From Thermoanaerobacterales bacterium UBA4880 (lineage in GTDB: Bacteria > Bacillota > Thermoanaerobacteria > Thermoanaerobacterales > UBA4877): a DNA stretch of 64,000 nucleotides. Below are positions 7,868 to 16,342 of the stretch, piece after piece; position 1 is the stretch's first letter; each line of letters opens with the position of its first letter. The translations under genes were made by a program, and so were the position numbers. The stretch is taken from assembly GCA_002399285.1 (NCBI GenBank), contig DHDI01000002.1:112549-176548 (forward strand). The letters run 5' to 3'. The notes below the pieces were generated by a model. It did not search any database, was not told the DNA's origin, and was given only the letters and a program-made list of their open reading frames with translations.

Positions 7868-9778
7868 CTATGCGTTTTCGTTCTTGGGTTTCTTGAATGC
7901 ATAGTATACCAGAGAAAGCGCCATAATTATGAAGAAGCCCAAGGCAGCATATTTGCCCAGTCTCGGTTCGCTGAGGCCTATAGTCACGCTGGCGGAAGCG
8001 AACATTGCGATTATAACGCCCATCAGGGCATCGCCCGCAATGAGGCCGGATGCATACAATATGCCGTTGTCGGTTTCCTCGGTCTTTGTTCTGTTGGTGA
8101 CCTTGTCGACTATCGCCTTGATAAGTCCGCCGATCATAATCGGCACACTGGTGTGTATAGGCAGATACAGTCCTATGGCAAAGCTCAAAGATCCTATGCC
8201 CATCAGTTCCACCACGACTGCCGACGCCGCGCCCACAAACACCAGGCCCCAGGGAAGATTTGCATTCATTATTCCCTGTACGACCAGCATCATTATGGTG
8301 GCCTGCGGAGCTCCCAATTCCTTAGAACCGAATCCATAGGTATTATTGAGAAGGACCAGGACATAACCGATTACCATAGCCGGAACCACGACGCCGATAA
8401 TCTCCGCCACCTGCTGTTTCCAAGGTGTCGATCCAAGCAGATAACCCGTCTTCAGATCCTGAGAGTTGTCGCCGGCCATCGCCGCCGCCGAGCAGATGAG
8501 TGCGCCGACCGTAAGCGAAGCCACCATTCCATGTATACCGCTGTACCCCATGGCTTTAAATATTATCGTCGTCATAAGCAGCGTAGCTATGGTCATGCCC
8601 GAAACGGGGTTTGACGAGCTGCCCACTATGCCGACCAGCCGCGAGGATACGGTTACAAAGAAGAATCCAAAAAGCGCCACAAGTATCGCGCCCAAAATGC
8701 CGACCTCAAACTGAGGCATAAAGGCGATTACCACGATTATGACCGCAAAAAGTATAATAACTATATTCATGGGTATATCCGTATCTGTCCTTATATTGCC
8801 GCCCTTCAAATTTGCTTTTCTTAGGCCGCTCATGGATGCCGAAAATGCTTTAATTATTGTCGGTATGGATTTTATAAGACTGATAATACCTCCTGCAGCA
8901 ACGGCTCCGGCGCCTATATACCTGATATAAGTGCTCCATATGGCCCAATAATCCATCTGCGATATCGGTATCGTGCCGGGAAATATCACCGTATCTCCGG
9001 CAAATGCGGAAATAAGCGGTATAAAGCCCAGCCAGCCGAGTACGGCCCCGGAAAGCATATAGGCCGAGATCTTGGGGCCTATGATATATCCCACGCCCAG
9101 AAGCGAAGGATAAGCGTCTCCGCCTATGGCCGCATTCTTCCATCCGGGTATTGTCCATTCTATCTCCGACGGATATAGTTTCAGTCCGTCTCCAAGGTAC
9201 TTAAACAATGCGCCGATGCCCAGTCCCGAAAAAACAGTCCCGGCGCTTACGCCGCCAACCTCGCCTGCGACCAGGACCTCGGCGCAGGCCGTGCCCTCGG
9301 GATAGGGAAGGTTGCCGTGCTCGCTTACGATCAGGAACCGTCTCAACGGTACCATACACAATACGCCTATCATAGCTCCGAGCAAAGTAATCATAGTAAT
9401 AGTAAAAGTGCTGGGTTGCTGACCCCACATGAAAAGAGCAGGAATCGTAAATATGGCGCCTGCAGCCAACGATTCACCCGAAGAAGCTATGGTCTGCACG
9501 ATGTTGTTCTCCAGAACAGAGCTTCTTTTGAGTATCCCTCTCATAATAGCCATGGATACGACGGCGGCAGGTATCGATGCGCTGACCGTCATGCCTACTT
9601 TCAGTCCAAGGTAAGCGTTTGCCGCCCCAAATATAATGGCCATCACGGATCCCAGAACAAGAGAGAACGCAGTCAATTCAGGCGCGGCCTGCGACGCGGG
9701 TATGTAAGGAATAAATTCTTCACCCGGCTCAAGCCTCCTGAACGCCTGTTCACTCAAGCCCTTTTTGCTTGCTTCCAT
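7868..9778 (-). CDS. OPT-family oligopeptide transporter
   Basis: A polytopic membrane protein of about 636 residues with some 14-16 hydrophobic segments. The N-terminal signature YLGLKVGMTVSASIPAA (near residue 60) and the segment GDNSQDLKTGYLLG are typical of prokaryotic OPT proteins, which import peptides or metal chelates by proton symport. The ATG at 9778 is the better start because it is spaced correctly from AAAAGGAGG; an in-frame TTG lies three codons upstream. The substrate is unknown. The gene is monocistronic with its own terminator. Confidence 0.9.
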   Translation of the reverse strand: MEASKKGLSEQAFRRLEPGEEFIPYIPASQAAPELTAFSLVLGSVMAIIFGAANAYLGLKVGMTVSASIPAAVVSMAIMRGILKRSSVLENNIVQTIASSGESLAAGAIFTIPALFMWGQQPSTFTITMITLLGAMIGVLCMVPLRRFLIVSEHGNLPYPEGTACAEVLVAGEVGGVSAGTVFSGLGIGALFKYLGDGLKLYPSEIEWTIPGWKNAAIGGDAYPSLLGVGYIIGPKISAYMLSGAVLGWLGFIPLISAFAGDTVIFPGTIPISQMDYWAIWSTYIRYIGAGAVAAGGIISLIKSIPTIIKAFSASMSGLRKANLKGGNIRTDTDIPMNIVIILFAVIIVVIAFMPQFEVGILGAILVALFGFFFVTVSSRLVGIVGSSSNPVSGMTIATLLMTTIIFKAMGYSGIHGMVASLTVGALICSAAAMAGDNSQDLKTGYLLGSTPWKQQVAEIIGVVVPAMVIGYVLVLLNNTYGFGSKELGAPQATIMMLVVQGIMNANLPWGLVFVGAASAVVVELMGIGSLSFAIGLYLPIHTSVPIMIGGLIKAIVDKVTNRTKTEETDNGILYASGLIAGDALMGVIIAMFASASVTIGLSEPRLGKYAALGFFIIMALSLVYYAFKKPKNENA

Positions 9779-9884
9779 TTGCCCCAACCTCCTTTTAATA
9801 TAACTTTACATGTATTATAGCACAACATAACCCGTTTAACAATATTTAATAATTTTGATTTTTAGTTATAACTTTCGACAAAAA

Positions 9885-10100
9885 AATAAAAGAGGTAACC
9901 TCATTCAAGTTACCTCAACAAAATCCGACTTATTTTTTCAGACCGATGATGATCTCGCTCAATCGCGAAATTGCGCTGCAATTTAGCTTAGCTTTGTTGG
10001 CTGCGCCTGCAAATTGCATTCACATACGTTTAAGTATGCTTGGTTATTTGCAGGTTTAACGCCTTGCACAATTTGTCACGGCCCGTCGGTTTATCCGCAC
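9885..10100. repeat. Non-coding interspersed element with nested inverted repeats
   Basis: This stretch holds no gene. At 9890-9916 a hairpin (GAGGTAAC...GTTACCTC) can end transcription. Beyond it lies a nested structure: CCTGCAAAT and ATTTGCAGG pair over a distance of about 45 bases, and inside them CATAC and GTATG pair. A motif at its start (TTTCAGACCGATG) occurs again at 55737-55749 next to another terminator. It looks like a genomic interspersed repeat of REP/MITE type. No terminal target duplication was found. Confidence 0.4.
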
Positions 10101-10107
10101 TCCTGAT

Positions 10108-10890
10108 TTATTCTTTTTTAATATCTTCTTTGCTCTCTTCCTGCGTCGCCTCCAAGTTGCCGCAGTCATTCAATACAAACTTTTGCATCAATTTATTAAG
10201 CACGTCTATATGAAGCAGCTCTTCATCCCTAATATGGCTGAGTACATCGCTTACGGATTTCTCGGGGGCCATTGCCAGTATGCTGTTATATGCCTCTACG
10301 CCGGCCTTTTTGAGATTTATGTCGGCCTCCAGTCTGTCCCTAAGATCGGTGCCCACATATACATATTCGGCGCTCCAATACCGCCAGCAGCCGTTTCCGG
10401 GATGTTCATAGGGTATCTCGCAGCCCATCCTAAGTAGTATCTGGCCCAGCACATGCAGATGCTGCAAATCCGTATTGCCTATGGCGTCTAGATATATTCC
10501 CACATCCTTCGGCTCGAAGACGATATAGTGCATGTGATGGTTATGCAGCTGCAATGTGAGCGTGAGTTCGCTCTTCGCCCCGGCAAAGATGTCAAACAGC
10601 ATGGGGATTATCCTATTATCACACTTGGTCACATTGACGGCGGGCCGGCCGGGAATGACGATCTGCGGGGACAGCGTCGTGGACAAATGCAGATCCTTCA
10701 CGGCGTCGCTCTCCTTGGGTATGCATATGATCTGACCTGGGCAGATCGAATTGGGGTTGCTGATCTGCGGATTGGCCCTGATCAATACCTTCGTATCCAC
10801 GCCGAATTTTTTTGCAATATTATATAATGTATCCCCGGACATCACCTCATATAAAAAGCCGCTGCAGCACTGTGGTAACGGTAAATTCAT
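10108..10890 (-). CDS. LysM domain fused to a ferritin-like domain
   Basis: A protein of about 260 residues. An N-terminal LysM domain (GDTLYNIAKKFGV, then SICPGQIICIP) covers residues 15-60 and predicts binding to peptidoglycan or spore cortex/coat. The second half has a ferritin/manganese-catalase-like four-helix pattern, with HVLGQILLRMG and IRDEELLHIDVL supplying possible metal-binding Glu and His residues. The start at 10890 is set by a GGAGGTGATATAT site. It lies near cotJC, itself a manganese-catalase-like coat protein, so a sporulation role is plausible. Confidence 0.65.
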   Translation of the reverse strand: MNLPLPQCCSGFLYEVMSGDTLYNIAKKFGVDTKVLIRANPQISNPNSICPGQIICIPKESDAVKDLHLSTTLSPQIVIPGRPAVNVTKCDNRIIPMLFDIFAGAKSELTLTLQLHNHHMHYIVFEPKDVGIYLDAIGNTDLQHLHVLGQILLRMGCEIPYEHPGNGCWRYWSAEYVYVGTDLRDRLEADINLKKAGVEAYNSILAMAPEKSVSDVLSHIRDEELLHIDVLNKLMQKFVLNDCGNLEATQEESKEDIKKE

Positions 10891-10942
10891 ATATATCACC
10901 TCCGTATATTTTATGTATACGGGCATAAAGGTGATACAATAT

Positions 10943-11830
10943 CTACTTCTTTTGTTTTGCTTTTAATGTCCTTATGTCGTCCAGCACTATATCCGCCTTT
11001 ATCTTGATGAGGTTTTTGTTTTGTTCATCCAAAGAATTTTTAAGTTCATCTATGGAGACCTCCATCCTGTTTATCTCATCTTCGCCGCCCTTCTTAAGCT
11101 GAGGTTTTACCGCCGCCCACTCCTCTTGTATCATGTCCATATCGTCGTTCGCTGTCTGAGTTTCGTTGCTGAATGTCGAGTAAAGTATATCCCTGGCGTA
11201 ATATGTAAGCCTCATAAGCCCCGGAGGAGTCTGGGGCTCCATCTTTTCCTCCAACTCGGGCATATACCTATAGAATCCGTTTAATGCCTTCAAAAAGGCC
11301 AGGCCGTTTTTGCTGTCCAGCGTGGTGGTGGCCTCGTTTAGAGCCTCCGATGCCACGTCTATCACCTTTTTGTCCGCACCCCTTTTAAGAAGCTCCGGCT
11401 GCGACCCGTTCCACGTCTTGTGCAGGTTGCCTATGCCCTTCTCCAGATCCGGCAGCATCTCGGAAATATCGTTGGGGTTTTGCTGGGGCGCCTGCTGCGG
11501 TTGTTCTTCCGACTGTTGCTTTCCGGATGTGCCCTTCTCTCCGTCTGCACCGATTTTTCCGCCGCTGCTCTGATCCTTGCTGCCGCCGCTCTGATTTTTC
11601 GGCTGCTGCCCGGATTGCTCTTCGGGTGTCTTTAGTACCTGCCCCTCCACCTTATCCGCCAGTTTTTCCAAATCCTTCTCCATATTCAGCATTTGCTGGG
11701 GCGGACCCTCGTTAAGACTCTGCTCCTTATCCTTACCGCCGCCTCCCGCTATCCGCTTCACTGCGGAACAGGAGGTCAGCGTAAATAGAAATACAAATAT
11801 AATCAAAAATACCGGAATGTTTCTCTTCAT
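10943..11830 (-). CDS. Putative lipoprotein with low-complexity linker
   Basis: A 295-residue protein with a lipoprotein signal (hydrophobic core, then LTSC with Cys near residue 21). Residues about 65-120 are rich in Gln, Gly, Ser, Lys and Pro, forming a flexible linker. The C-terminal half is predicted helical and acidic with coiled-coil character at the end. No domain is recognised. It lies between the LysM/ferritin-like gene and cotJC. Confidence 0.6.
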   Translation of the reverse strand: MKRNIPVFLIIFVFLFTLTSCSAVKRIAGGGGKDKEQSLNEGPPQQMLNMEKDLEKLADKVEGQVLKTPEEQSGQQPKNQSGGSKDQSSGGKIGADGEKGTSGKQQSEEQPQQAPQQNPNDISEMLPDLEKGIGNLHKTWNGSQPELLKRGADKKVIDVASEALNEATTTLDSKNGLAFLKALNGFYRYMPELEEKMEPQTPPGLMRLTYYARDILYSTFSNETQTANDDMDMIQEEWAAVKPQLKKGGEDEINRMEVSIDELKNSLDEQNKNLIKIKADIVLDDIRTLKAKQKK

Positions 11831-11836
11831 AATAAG

Positions 11837-11861
11837 TCACCCCGGGTTTATTATTCCCGGG
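11837..11861 (-). terminator. Hairpin after cotJC
   Basis: The arms CCCCGGG and CCCGGGG surround an 8-base AT-rich loop seven bases past the cotJC stop. There is no strong T-run, so it may act as a weak terminator or RNA-stabilising hairpin. Confidence 0.5.
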
Positions 11862-11868
11862 GATGCGA

Positions 11869-12258
11869 TTAAAATACTTTTTTACACTGCATGTCGTCCT
11901 GTACCTTATTGAGTGCCTCTCCGAACCTCTGGAAGTGCACGACCTCCCTTTGCCTTAGAAATACGAGAGTATCCCATACCTTATGATCTTCGGTCAGGTC
12001 CATGAGATGTTCATAGGTAGCCCTGGCTTTTTGCTCGGCAGCCATATCATCGGTCAGGTCAGCCACCGGGTCTCCGTGAGATTGGATGTATGCCGCCGTC
12101 CATGGATTGCCCATTGGGTCGGCATAGAAAATTCCCTTGTCCCTTATGGCATAAAAATCTTCAAATCCATTTTCCTTAAGTTCTTCTATGGATGCCCCGT
12201 CCGTCAGCTTATACACAAGACTGGCTATAATTTCCAGGTGGGCAAGCTCTTCCGTGCC
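11869..12258 (-). CDS. cotJC: Spore coat protein CotJC, C-terminal part (separated by prophage)
   Basis: The frame ending at 11869 encodes the last about 125 residues of CotJC, a manganese-catalase-like spore coat protein. Conserved segments include GDPVADLTDDMAAEQKARAT and REVVHFQRFGEAL, which carry catalase-type Glu and His ligands. Upstream of the GTG at 12216 the frame continues as GTEELAHLEIIASLVYKL and stops matching at 12258, where the prophage begins. The matching N-terminal part is at 54376-54569. The half has no start of its own, so function requires prophage excision. Confidence 0.88.
   Translation of the reverse strand, partial: GTEELAHLEIIASLVYKLTDGASIEELKENGFEDFYAIRDKGIFYADPMGNPWTAAYIQSHGDPVADLTDDMAAEQKARATYEHLMDLTEDHKVWDTLVFLRQREVVHFQRFGEALNKVQDDMQCKKVF
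12248..12258. other. attL core (prophage left end)
   Basis: The 11-base sequence TCTTCCGTGCC (GGCACGGAAGA on the cotJC strand) is also present at 54376-54386. At this copy the CotJC frame is intact on the lower-coordinate side and lost on the other, which marks the crossover region of a serine recombinase. Confidence 0.85.
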
Positions 12259-12423
12259 ATAATGTTATCAGTGATTTAATCCTCTAATAATTAAATTATA
12301 TCACAGTTAACAACGGGACCATCTCTTAGGCTTGTACTTAGACTAAACTTTTGAACAGCCATAAAGTAATTCATGGATAGCGGTGGAAAATTGAATTTTA
12401 AGCACCTTCTATGCAAAATAATA

Positions 12424-12448
12424 AGGGGCCCTACTTTTTGGGGCCTTT
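12424..12448 (-). terminator. Terminator after the GHKL ATPase gene
   Basis: An imperfect hairpin (AGGCCCC and GGGCCCCT-like arms with two G-T pairs) is followed on the minus strand by TTATTATTTT. It lies about 26 bases past the ATPase gene stop. The 215 bases between attL and this gene otherwise hold nothing recognisable. Confidence 0.6.
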
Positions 12449-12473
12449 AAACGATATAACCTTCACCGCAAAA

Positions 12474-14471
12474 TTAAATTCCTAGTTTATCAAACAGAAC
12501 TTGGTTACGTTTCTTAGCATCATTTAGTATTTTATCGTATGATAGAATTTCAAAATAAGCATTATACGTTTTATTAAAATTATAATACCCTAATAAGTCT
12601 GGAGTTGGCGTAAAACTATATTGTTCAATAAACCGTTCTAATCTACTTGTTACATCGCATACAGCATAAAGATAGTATTTTGTAGAAGTATTGACTTTTA
12701 TAGGTCGATGATATTTATCCTTTGCATCACCAATTCTTATTTTCCGTACATAATCATATAACTGTGTAATTGGATTATCACTATCAGTATAATCATCACG
12801 CATCGGACGTTTCAACTCAAAAATAATAATTGTATCAAACACAGTTCCGTCATTTCTGTCATCTGAAACAGCAACAGGGCTATCCAAGATCATAATATCA
12901 GATCTCTCTTGTTTATAATCATTATCAAATGGAACATCAGATGATATAAAATTACAATAAGATAGTTTTTCATCAATAAGCCATAGATTATGTGTGTCAT
13001 AAGCAATGTCATCAGAAGTAGATTTCATCGGATATATAAGGTTGTGCATGTATTTTTCCTTATTGAATTTTCCATCATTTTGCCGTCTTAACCCACGTTC
13101 AAATAATTCAATAATAATGCGTCGGTGCGTAACATATTCAGCTAATACGGCACTATTGGCATCACTGATTTTTTCAATTTGTTCTTGGAAAAAACGTTCG
13201 TATTCTTCTGTGGACATGCTTGTTTCATCAAGTTGTTCAAATAATATCTCTTGTTCCTTCTTTGTAGATTTATCAAATTCTCGCTTTATCCCATATAATG
13301 CATCATCGAGTTTATCGTCGCTCAGTTTAGGCTTTATATTAGCAACCTGATCTGGCATATATTTAAACAAATGGCGATATTGTGGAGCAACAGTGGTCAC
13401 ATATTCACGAATTCGTTTTGTTTTTTCTTTTGAGATAGGCAACAAGAACTCATTTAAGTATTCCTTTACAGAAGCACATGTTTTAGTTACAATCTCATCC
13501 AAAGATACATCATTTATAAGATTTGTTCCGCTTTCAGGTATGTTAAATGATAGACGGTTCATATCGACATTATTATCCAAATAGGAACCTGTTAATACCC
13601 CAATATACCAAAAACCATTACGATCAAAAATTTGTCCATCTAAATCAACTATTAGTTTTTCCAAATCTTTGCTGTCTACCAACCTACTGTTAGCACATAA
13701 GTATAAGCGATTCCCCGGAAAAGCTCGATCTTCAATTCTGACGTTGAGTAGATTAAATGTTTTATCATTAATTAAAATTTTAGTTGTATTATCCTCTGTC
13801 TTGAATTTTTCTTTAAATAGATTATTCAGAGAAATGGAATCGCTTTCGTCTTTAATAATAATTCGTGGGCAATTATCATCAAGAAAATATACAAGGCAAT
13901 GCTGAATAATTTGCATAGCAATTGTGTCAATATGTTTGGGCACATAATTTTTATATTCAGATAAATATGTGTTAAGAGTTATACTCGTTGAAATGTCACC
14001 AATGTCTTTACACTCGACCAATGTATCTTCAATGTACGGATTAGCTAACGAAAATACAAATTCTCGCTTAATAAAAGTACCTTTATCTTTGAATATACTA
14101 GAAATACAAACAGAGCTAAATGCTTTGAACCAAGAGAAACGCCCCACCCCTTTACCACCTATACTAGCTTTATATGTTGAATCTGACTCAAGAAAAGATT
14201 TCATATTTTGTTCGTTGAAACCAATACCGCTATCAATTATTATAAAACCATCAATTGGAGAAAGTTCCTCACCGTTTAGCAATGTCATTTGACGGGAACG
14301 TATCACCTCAATTGTAATTTCCCCATTTTTGAATGATTCATCAGCTAACTTTCTTTCCTTAATAGCATGTATAGAATTAACCACTGCTTCGTAGAGAGGA
14401 ATTAATGGACGATTTTTAGGCAAAGAGAAATTTCTTACTCTGCCTTCAAGATTTATCGAATATGGCTGCAT
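12474..14471 (-). CDS. GHKL-type ATPase with C-terminal PD-(D/E)XK-like nuclease domain
   Basis: A 665-residue protein. The N-terminal GHKL (Hsp90/MutL-like) ATPase shows the N box LYEAVVNSIHA (Glu28, Asn32), the G1 box DSGIGF (Asp80) and the G2 glycine lid GGKGVGRFSWF (about 105-113). The C-terminal region has a restriction-nuclease-like signature, DTIIIFELK, with Asp546, Glu552 and Lys554. It has its own promoter and terminator at the extreme left of the prophage, a usual site for cargo. A defence role is inferred by analogy with other ATPase-nuclease fusions, and I cannot name a known system. Confidence 0.75.
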   Translation of the reverse strand: MQPYSINLEGRVRNFSLPKNRPLIPLYEAVVNSIHAIKERKLADESFKNGEITIEVIRSRQMTLLNGEELSPIDGFIIIDSGIGFNEQNMKSFLESDSTYKASIGGKGVGRFSWFKAFSSVCISSIFKDKGTFIKREFVFSLANPYIEDTLVECKDIGDISTSITLNTYLSEYKNYVPKHIDTIAMQIIQHCLVYFLDDNCPRIIIKDESDSISLNNLFKEKFKTEDNTTKILINDKTFNLLNVRIEDRAFPGNRLYLCANSRLVDSKDLEKLIVDLDGQIFDRNGFWYIGVLTGSYLDNNVDMNRLSFNIPESGTNLINDVSLDEIVTKTCASVKEYLNEFLLPISKEKTKRIREYVTTVAPQYRHLFKYMPDQVANIKPKLSDDKLDDALYGIKREFDKSTKKEQEILFEQLDETSMSTEEYERFFQEQIEKISDANSAVLAEYVTHRRIIIELFERGLRRQNDGKFNKEKYMHNLIYPMKSTSDDIAYDTHNLWLIDEKLSYCNFISSDVPFDNDYKQERSDIMILDSPVAVSDDRNDGTVFDTIIIFELKRPMRDDYTDSDNPITQLYDYVRKIRIGDAKDKYHRPIKVNTSTKYYLYAVCDVTSRLERFIEQYSFTPTPDLLGYYNFNKTYNAYFEILSYDKILNDAKKRNQVLFDKLGI

Positions 14472-14498
14472 TGAATCATTCCTTCCTTTATATTACTA

Positions 14499-14527
14499 AT
14501 TATACCATTCTATTTATATCATAACAA
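14499..14527 (-). promoter_or_regulatory. SigA promoter of the GHKL ATPase gene
   Basis: On the minus strand TTGTTA (14522-14527), a 17-base spacer and TATAAT (14499-14504) form a good promoter 28 bases upstream of the start codon. An independent promoter marks the gene as autonomously expressed cargo. Confidence 0.75.
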
Positions 14528-14613
14528 TCCAAGAAATAATTCTATATTTTGTAGATTAAATCGTTAATGCGCCCTAAGTTTTAATCCCGGATGACATTTT
14601 ACATCCAAATTTA

Positions 14614-14640
14614 TGGCCGGGAGAATAACCCCGGCCAATA
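14614..14640 (-). terminator. Terminator of the late (lysis) operon
   Basis: The arms GGCCGGG and CCCGGCC flank an 8-base loop just after the holin gene stop. The T-run is poor (ATAAATTT on the minus strand), so termination strength is uncertain. Confidence 0.6.
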
Positions 14641-14644
14641 TAGT

Positions 14645-14950
14645 TCACTCTGCAGCTTTCCCCTGTGCAATATTTAATTCCTTTACTGCCGCCTCAATCA
14701 ATACGTCAAGATCGTCCATCGTAATTTTTATACCTTTACTCGTCAGGAAGTCTATTACATACTGCTTTTTGTCCTTGCCCTGGCCCTTCTCATTGTATAT
14801 CATCTCGGCAGCCTGTACCGCTACCGTGACCCAGAAGTATATATTGTCTCTCTGTTCTTTAGTTGTCTTTGCCTTAAACCATGGTATCAACATATATGTT
14901 ACAATTGCACCTAAAATAGGGATTATTACCTTAGCTATTATATCTATCAT
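14645..14950 (-). CDS. Phage holin, LLH family
   Basis: A 101-residue protein with one N-terminal membrane segment (IIAKVIIPILGAIVTYMLI) followed by a charged, helical tail containing YVIDFLTSKGIKIT, the signature region of the LLH holin family. It would permeabilise the membrane for lysis. It overlaps the upstream small membrane protein by four bases and is the last gene of the late operon. Confidence 0.85.
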   Translation of the reverse strand: MIDIIAKVIIPILGAIVTYMLIPWFKAKTTKEQRDNIYFWVTVAVQAAEMIYNEKGQGKDKKQYVIDFLTSKGIKITMDDLDVLIEAAVKELNIAQGKAAE

Positions 14951-15156
14951 TTTTTATCATCCTTTCTTATTTTTACTTGCTTAATCCTCGCGAGATTCCA
15001 CAATTCAGTTGTGGTGAAAGCAAACCAGCTGCCTATAAGGACCTGCGGCTCGCTGCCGTCTGTCTTGAGGAATACATAAAAAACAGCGCCCGTAAATACC
15101 ACATTGAGCGCTATCACAAAAACGATTATGAATTTAGAAAACAAACCCTTGCCCAA
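14947..15156 (-). CDS. Small phage membrane protein, possible second holin or antiholin
   Basis: A 69-residue protein with two hydrophobic segments (residues 8-30 and about 40-55) and a basic C-terminus. It lies between endolysin and holin and overlaps the holin gene by an ATGA, so it is part of the lysis cassette. No family was recognised; holin or antiholin function is inferred from position. Confidence 0.65.
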   Translation of the reverse strand: MGKGLFSKFIIVFVIALNVVFTGAVFYVFLKTDGSEPQVLIGSWFAFTTTELWNLARIKQVKIRKDDKK

Positions 15157-15158
15157 AA

Positions 15159-15869
15159 TTATTTACCCCCTTTCAGGCGTTGCAGTATGACGGCTAATTC
15201 CTCCCGGGTGACCGGATCCTGTGGTCTGGTGCCATCCAAATACTCCTGCTTTAAACACCATTCCCATGCCTCTTTCGCCCAAGCACTGGGTGTATTGTTT
15301 GTCTTGCTTGCCATCGGTTTTACTCCCTCCTTCAAATTATTTACGTCAATCTTGAACTGCTTCCATCCGTCTGCTGCGCTGGTGAAACCAAAGTGTTTGG
15401 CTATTGCATCGTCTACGAAAAACCTCGGGCAATCTTTACCCGTAATATCATAATGTCTCCACAATTGATTAATTGTCCATCCATAACGTTTTAGTATATC
15501 TGCAGCTAACTGAACAGTATTCTGATAGGTTTTAGTAAAGTCACCATCCACATTTACACACATTTCGATACCGATTGTACAATTATTAGGATAAGAACTA
15601 AGTTGCTGTAATGCTTCCTTTTTGTACATTTTAGCACCTACGTGATAGGCCATCTCATTCTCCGGGAGACATTGAACAATTTCTGTATCGTCCGCGACAT
15701 AATGAGCGCTGACGGCTTGGCCGGAGTCATTAAAATAATTCCGGTTATTGATCGCCTTTGCACCCTTCTTTTGGTTGGCCGTCCAATGAATGACTAACCC
15801 CTTTGGCGTTATTTTTGTACCCGGCCTGCTTCTTGCTGTAGTATCTAAATACTCTTTTCTGATATTCAT
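15159..15869 (-). CDS. Endolysin: N-acetylmuramoyl-L-alanine amidase (Amidase_2)
   Basis: A 236-residue lysin. The amidase_2/PGRP domain occupies residues 1-155 with zinc ligands in GLVIHWTAN and HYDITGKDCPRFF. The C-terminal about 60 residues contain AWAKEAWEWCLKQEYLDG and a TREELAVILQRL segment, which resembles one SLH-like unit and may bind cell wall. It cleaves the bond between muramic acid and L-alanine at lysis. It lies two bases upstream of the small membrane protein gene. Confidence 0.92.
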   Translation of the reverse strand: MNIRKEYLDTTARSRPGTKITPKGLVIHWTANQKKGAKAINNRNYFNDSGQAVSAHYVADDTEIVQCLPENEMAYHVGAKMYKKEALQQLSSYPNNCTIGIEMCVNVDGDFTKTYQNTVQLAADILKRYGWTINQLWRHYDITGKDCPRFFVDDAIAKHFGFTSAADGWKQFKIDVNNLKEGVKPMASKTNNTPSAWAKEAWEWCLKQEYLDGTRPQDPVTREELAVILQRLKGGK

Positions 15870-15884
15870 TATATCGCCTCTTTT

Positions 15885-16157
15885 CTATTTGAAGTAATTG
15901 AGTAATAAAAAAAGAGTACTTACGGCTGCCACGATGTAGCCAATGTACTCTTTCCTGTTGCTCTTATTCTCTTCTACCGCTGTCTCGCATCCTCCGATGC
16001 GCTTGCTTATATCATTTACGCTTGCCCGCAGCCCGTTGTAATCCCGAATGAGGGTCTTGGTCTCCTTCATCTCAATTCGGAGATTACTTATGTCCTCGGA
16101 TAGATCCTCGATCTTTTCGAAGAGTTCCTTATTGTTGTACCATTGCTCCTCTTCCAT
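15885..16157 (-). CDS. Haemolysin XhlA-like phage protein
   Basis: A 90-residue protein with an amphipathic coiled-coil (KIEDLSEDISNLRIEMKETK) and a single C-terminal membrane segment (IGYIVAAVSTLFLLLNYF). This is the architecture of XhlA, which acts with the holin in PBSX-type lysis. The start at 16157 is chosen because GGGAGGCGG lies just upstream; the longer frame to 16205 has no such site. Confidence 0.85.
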   Translation of the reverse strand: MEEEQWYNNKELFEKIEDLSEDISNLRIEMKETKTLIRDYNGLRASVNDISKRIGGCETAVEENKSNRKEYIGYIVAAVSTLFLLLNYFK

Positions 16158-16256
16158 TCGTCCGCCTCCCAAATAAAAAAGGCGCCCTATTGAGTGCCTT
16201 TGCAAAATTTATTTTTTTTATGTTTACTTTGAGTTCTCTTATGGTATAATATTGAT

Positions 16257-16342
16257 AAAGGTAATCGGCACCACAAATGTGGTTGCCCAAAGTCGTTATA
16301 AAGTAATAACTACTCTGGTTCTGGCAGGGTAGTTATTTTTTT
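16257..16342 (+). ncRNA. Antisense RNA of a type I toxin-antitoxin pair
   Basis: An extended -10 promoter (TGGTATAAT, with TATAAT at 16245-16250 and TTTACT upstream) drives plus-strand transcription from about 16257. A 9-base-pair hairpin (AATAACTAC at 16305-16313 with GTAGTTATT at 16329-16337) followed by seven or more T ends it near 16342. The RNA is complementary to the 3' end of the toxin mRNA encoded on the other strand. This is the layout of TxpA/RatA-like type I modules. Confidence 0.7.

Noticed and set aside
9317..9820. A long plus-strand frame at the start of the OPT gene
   Set aside because: It is antisense to the transporter and rich in Arg, Ser and Tyr without any domain.
12259..12473. 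A gene or tRNA at the left prophage end
   Set aside because: Only a terminator-like hairpin is visible; integration is into cotJC, not a tRNA gene.
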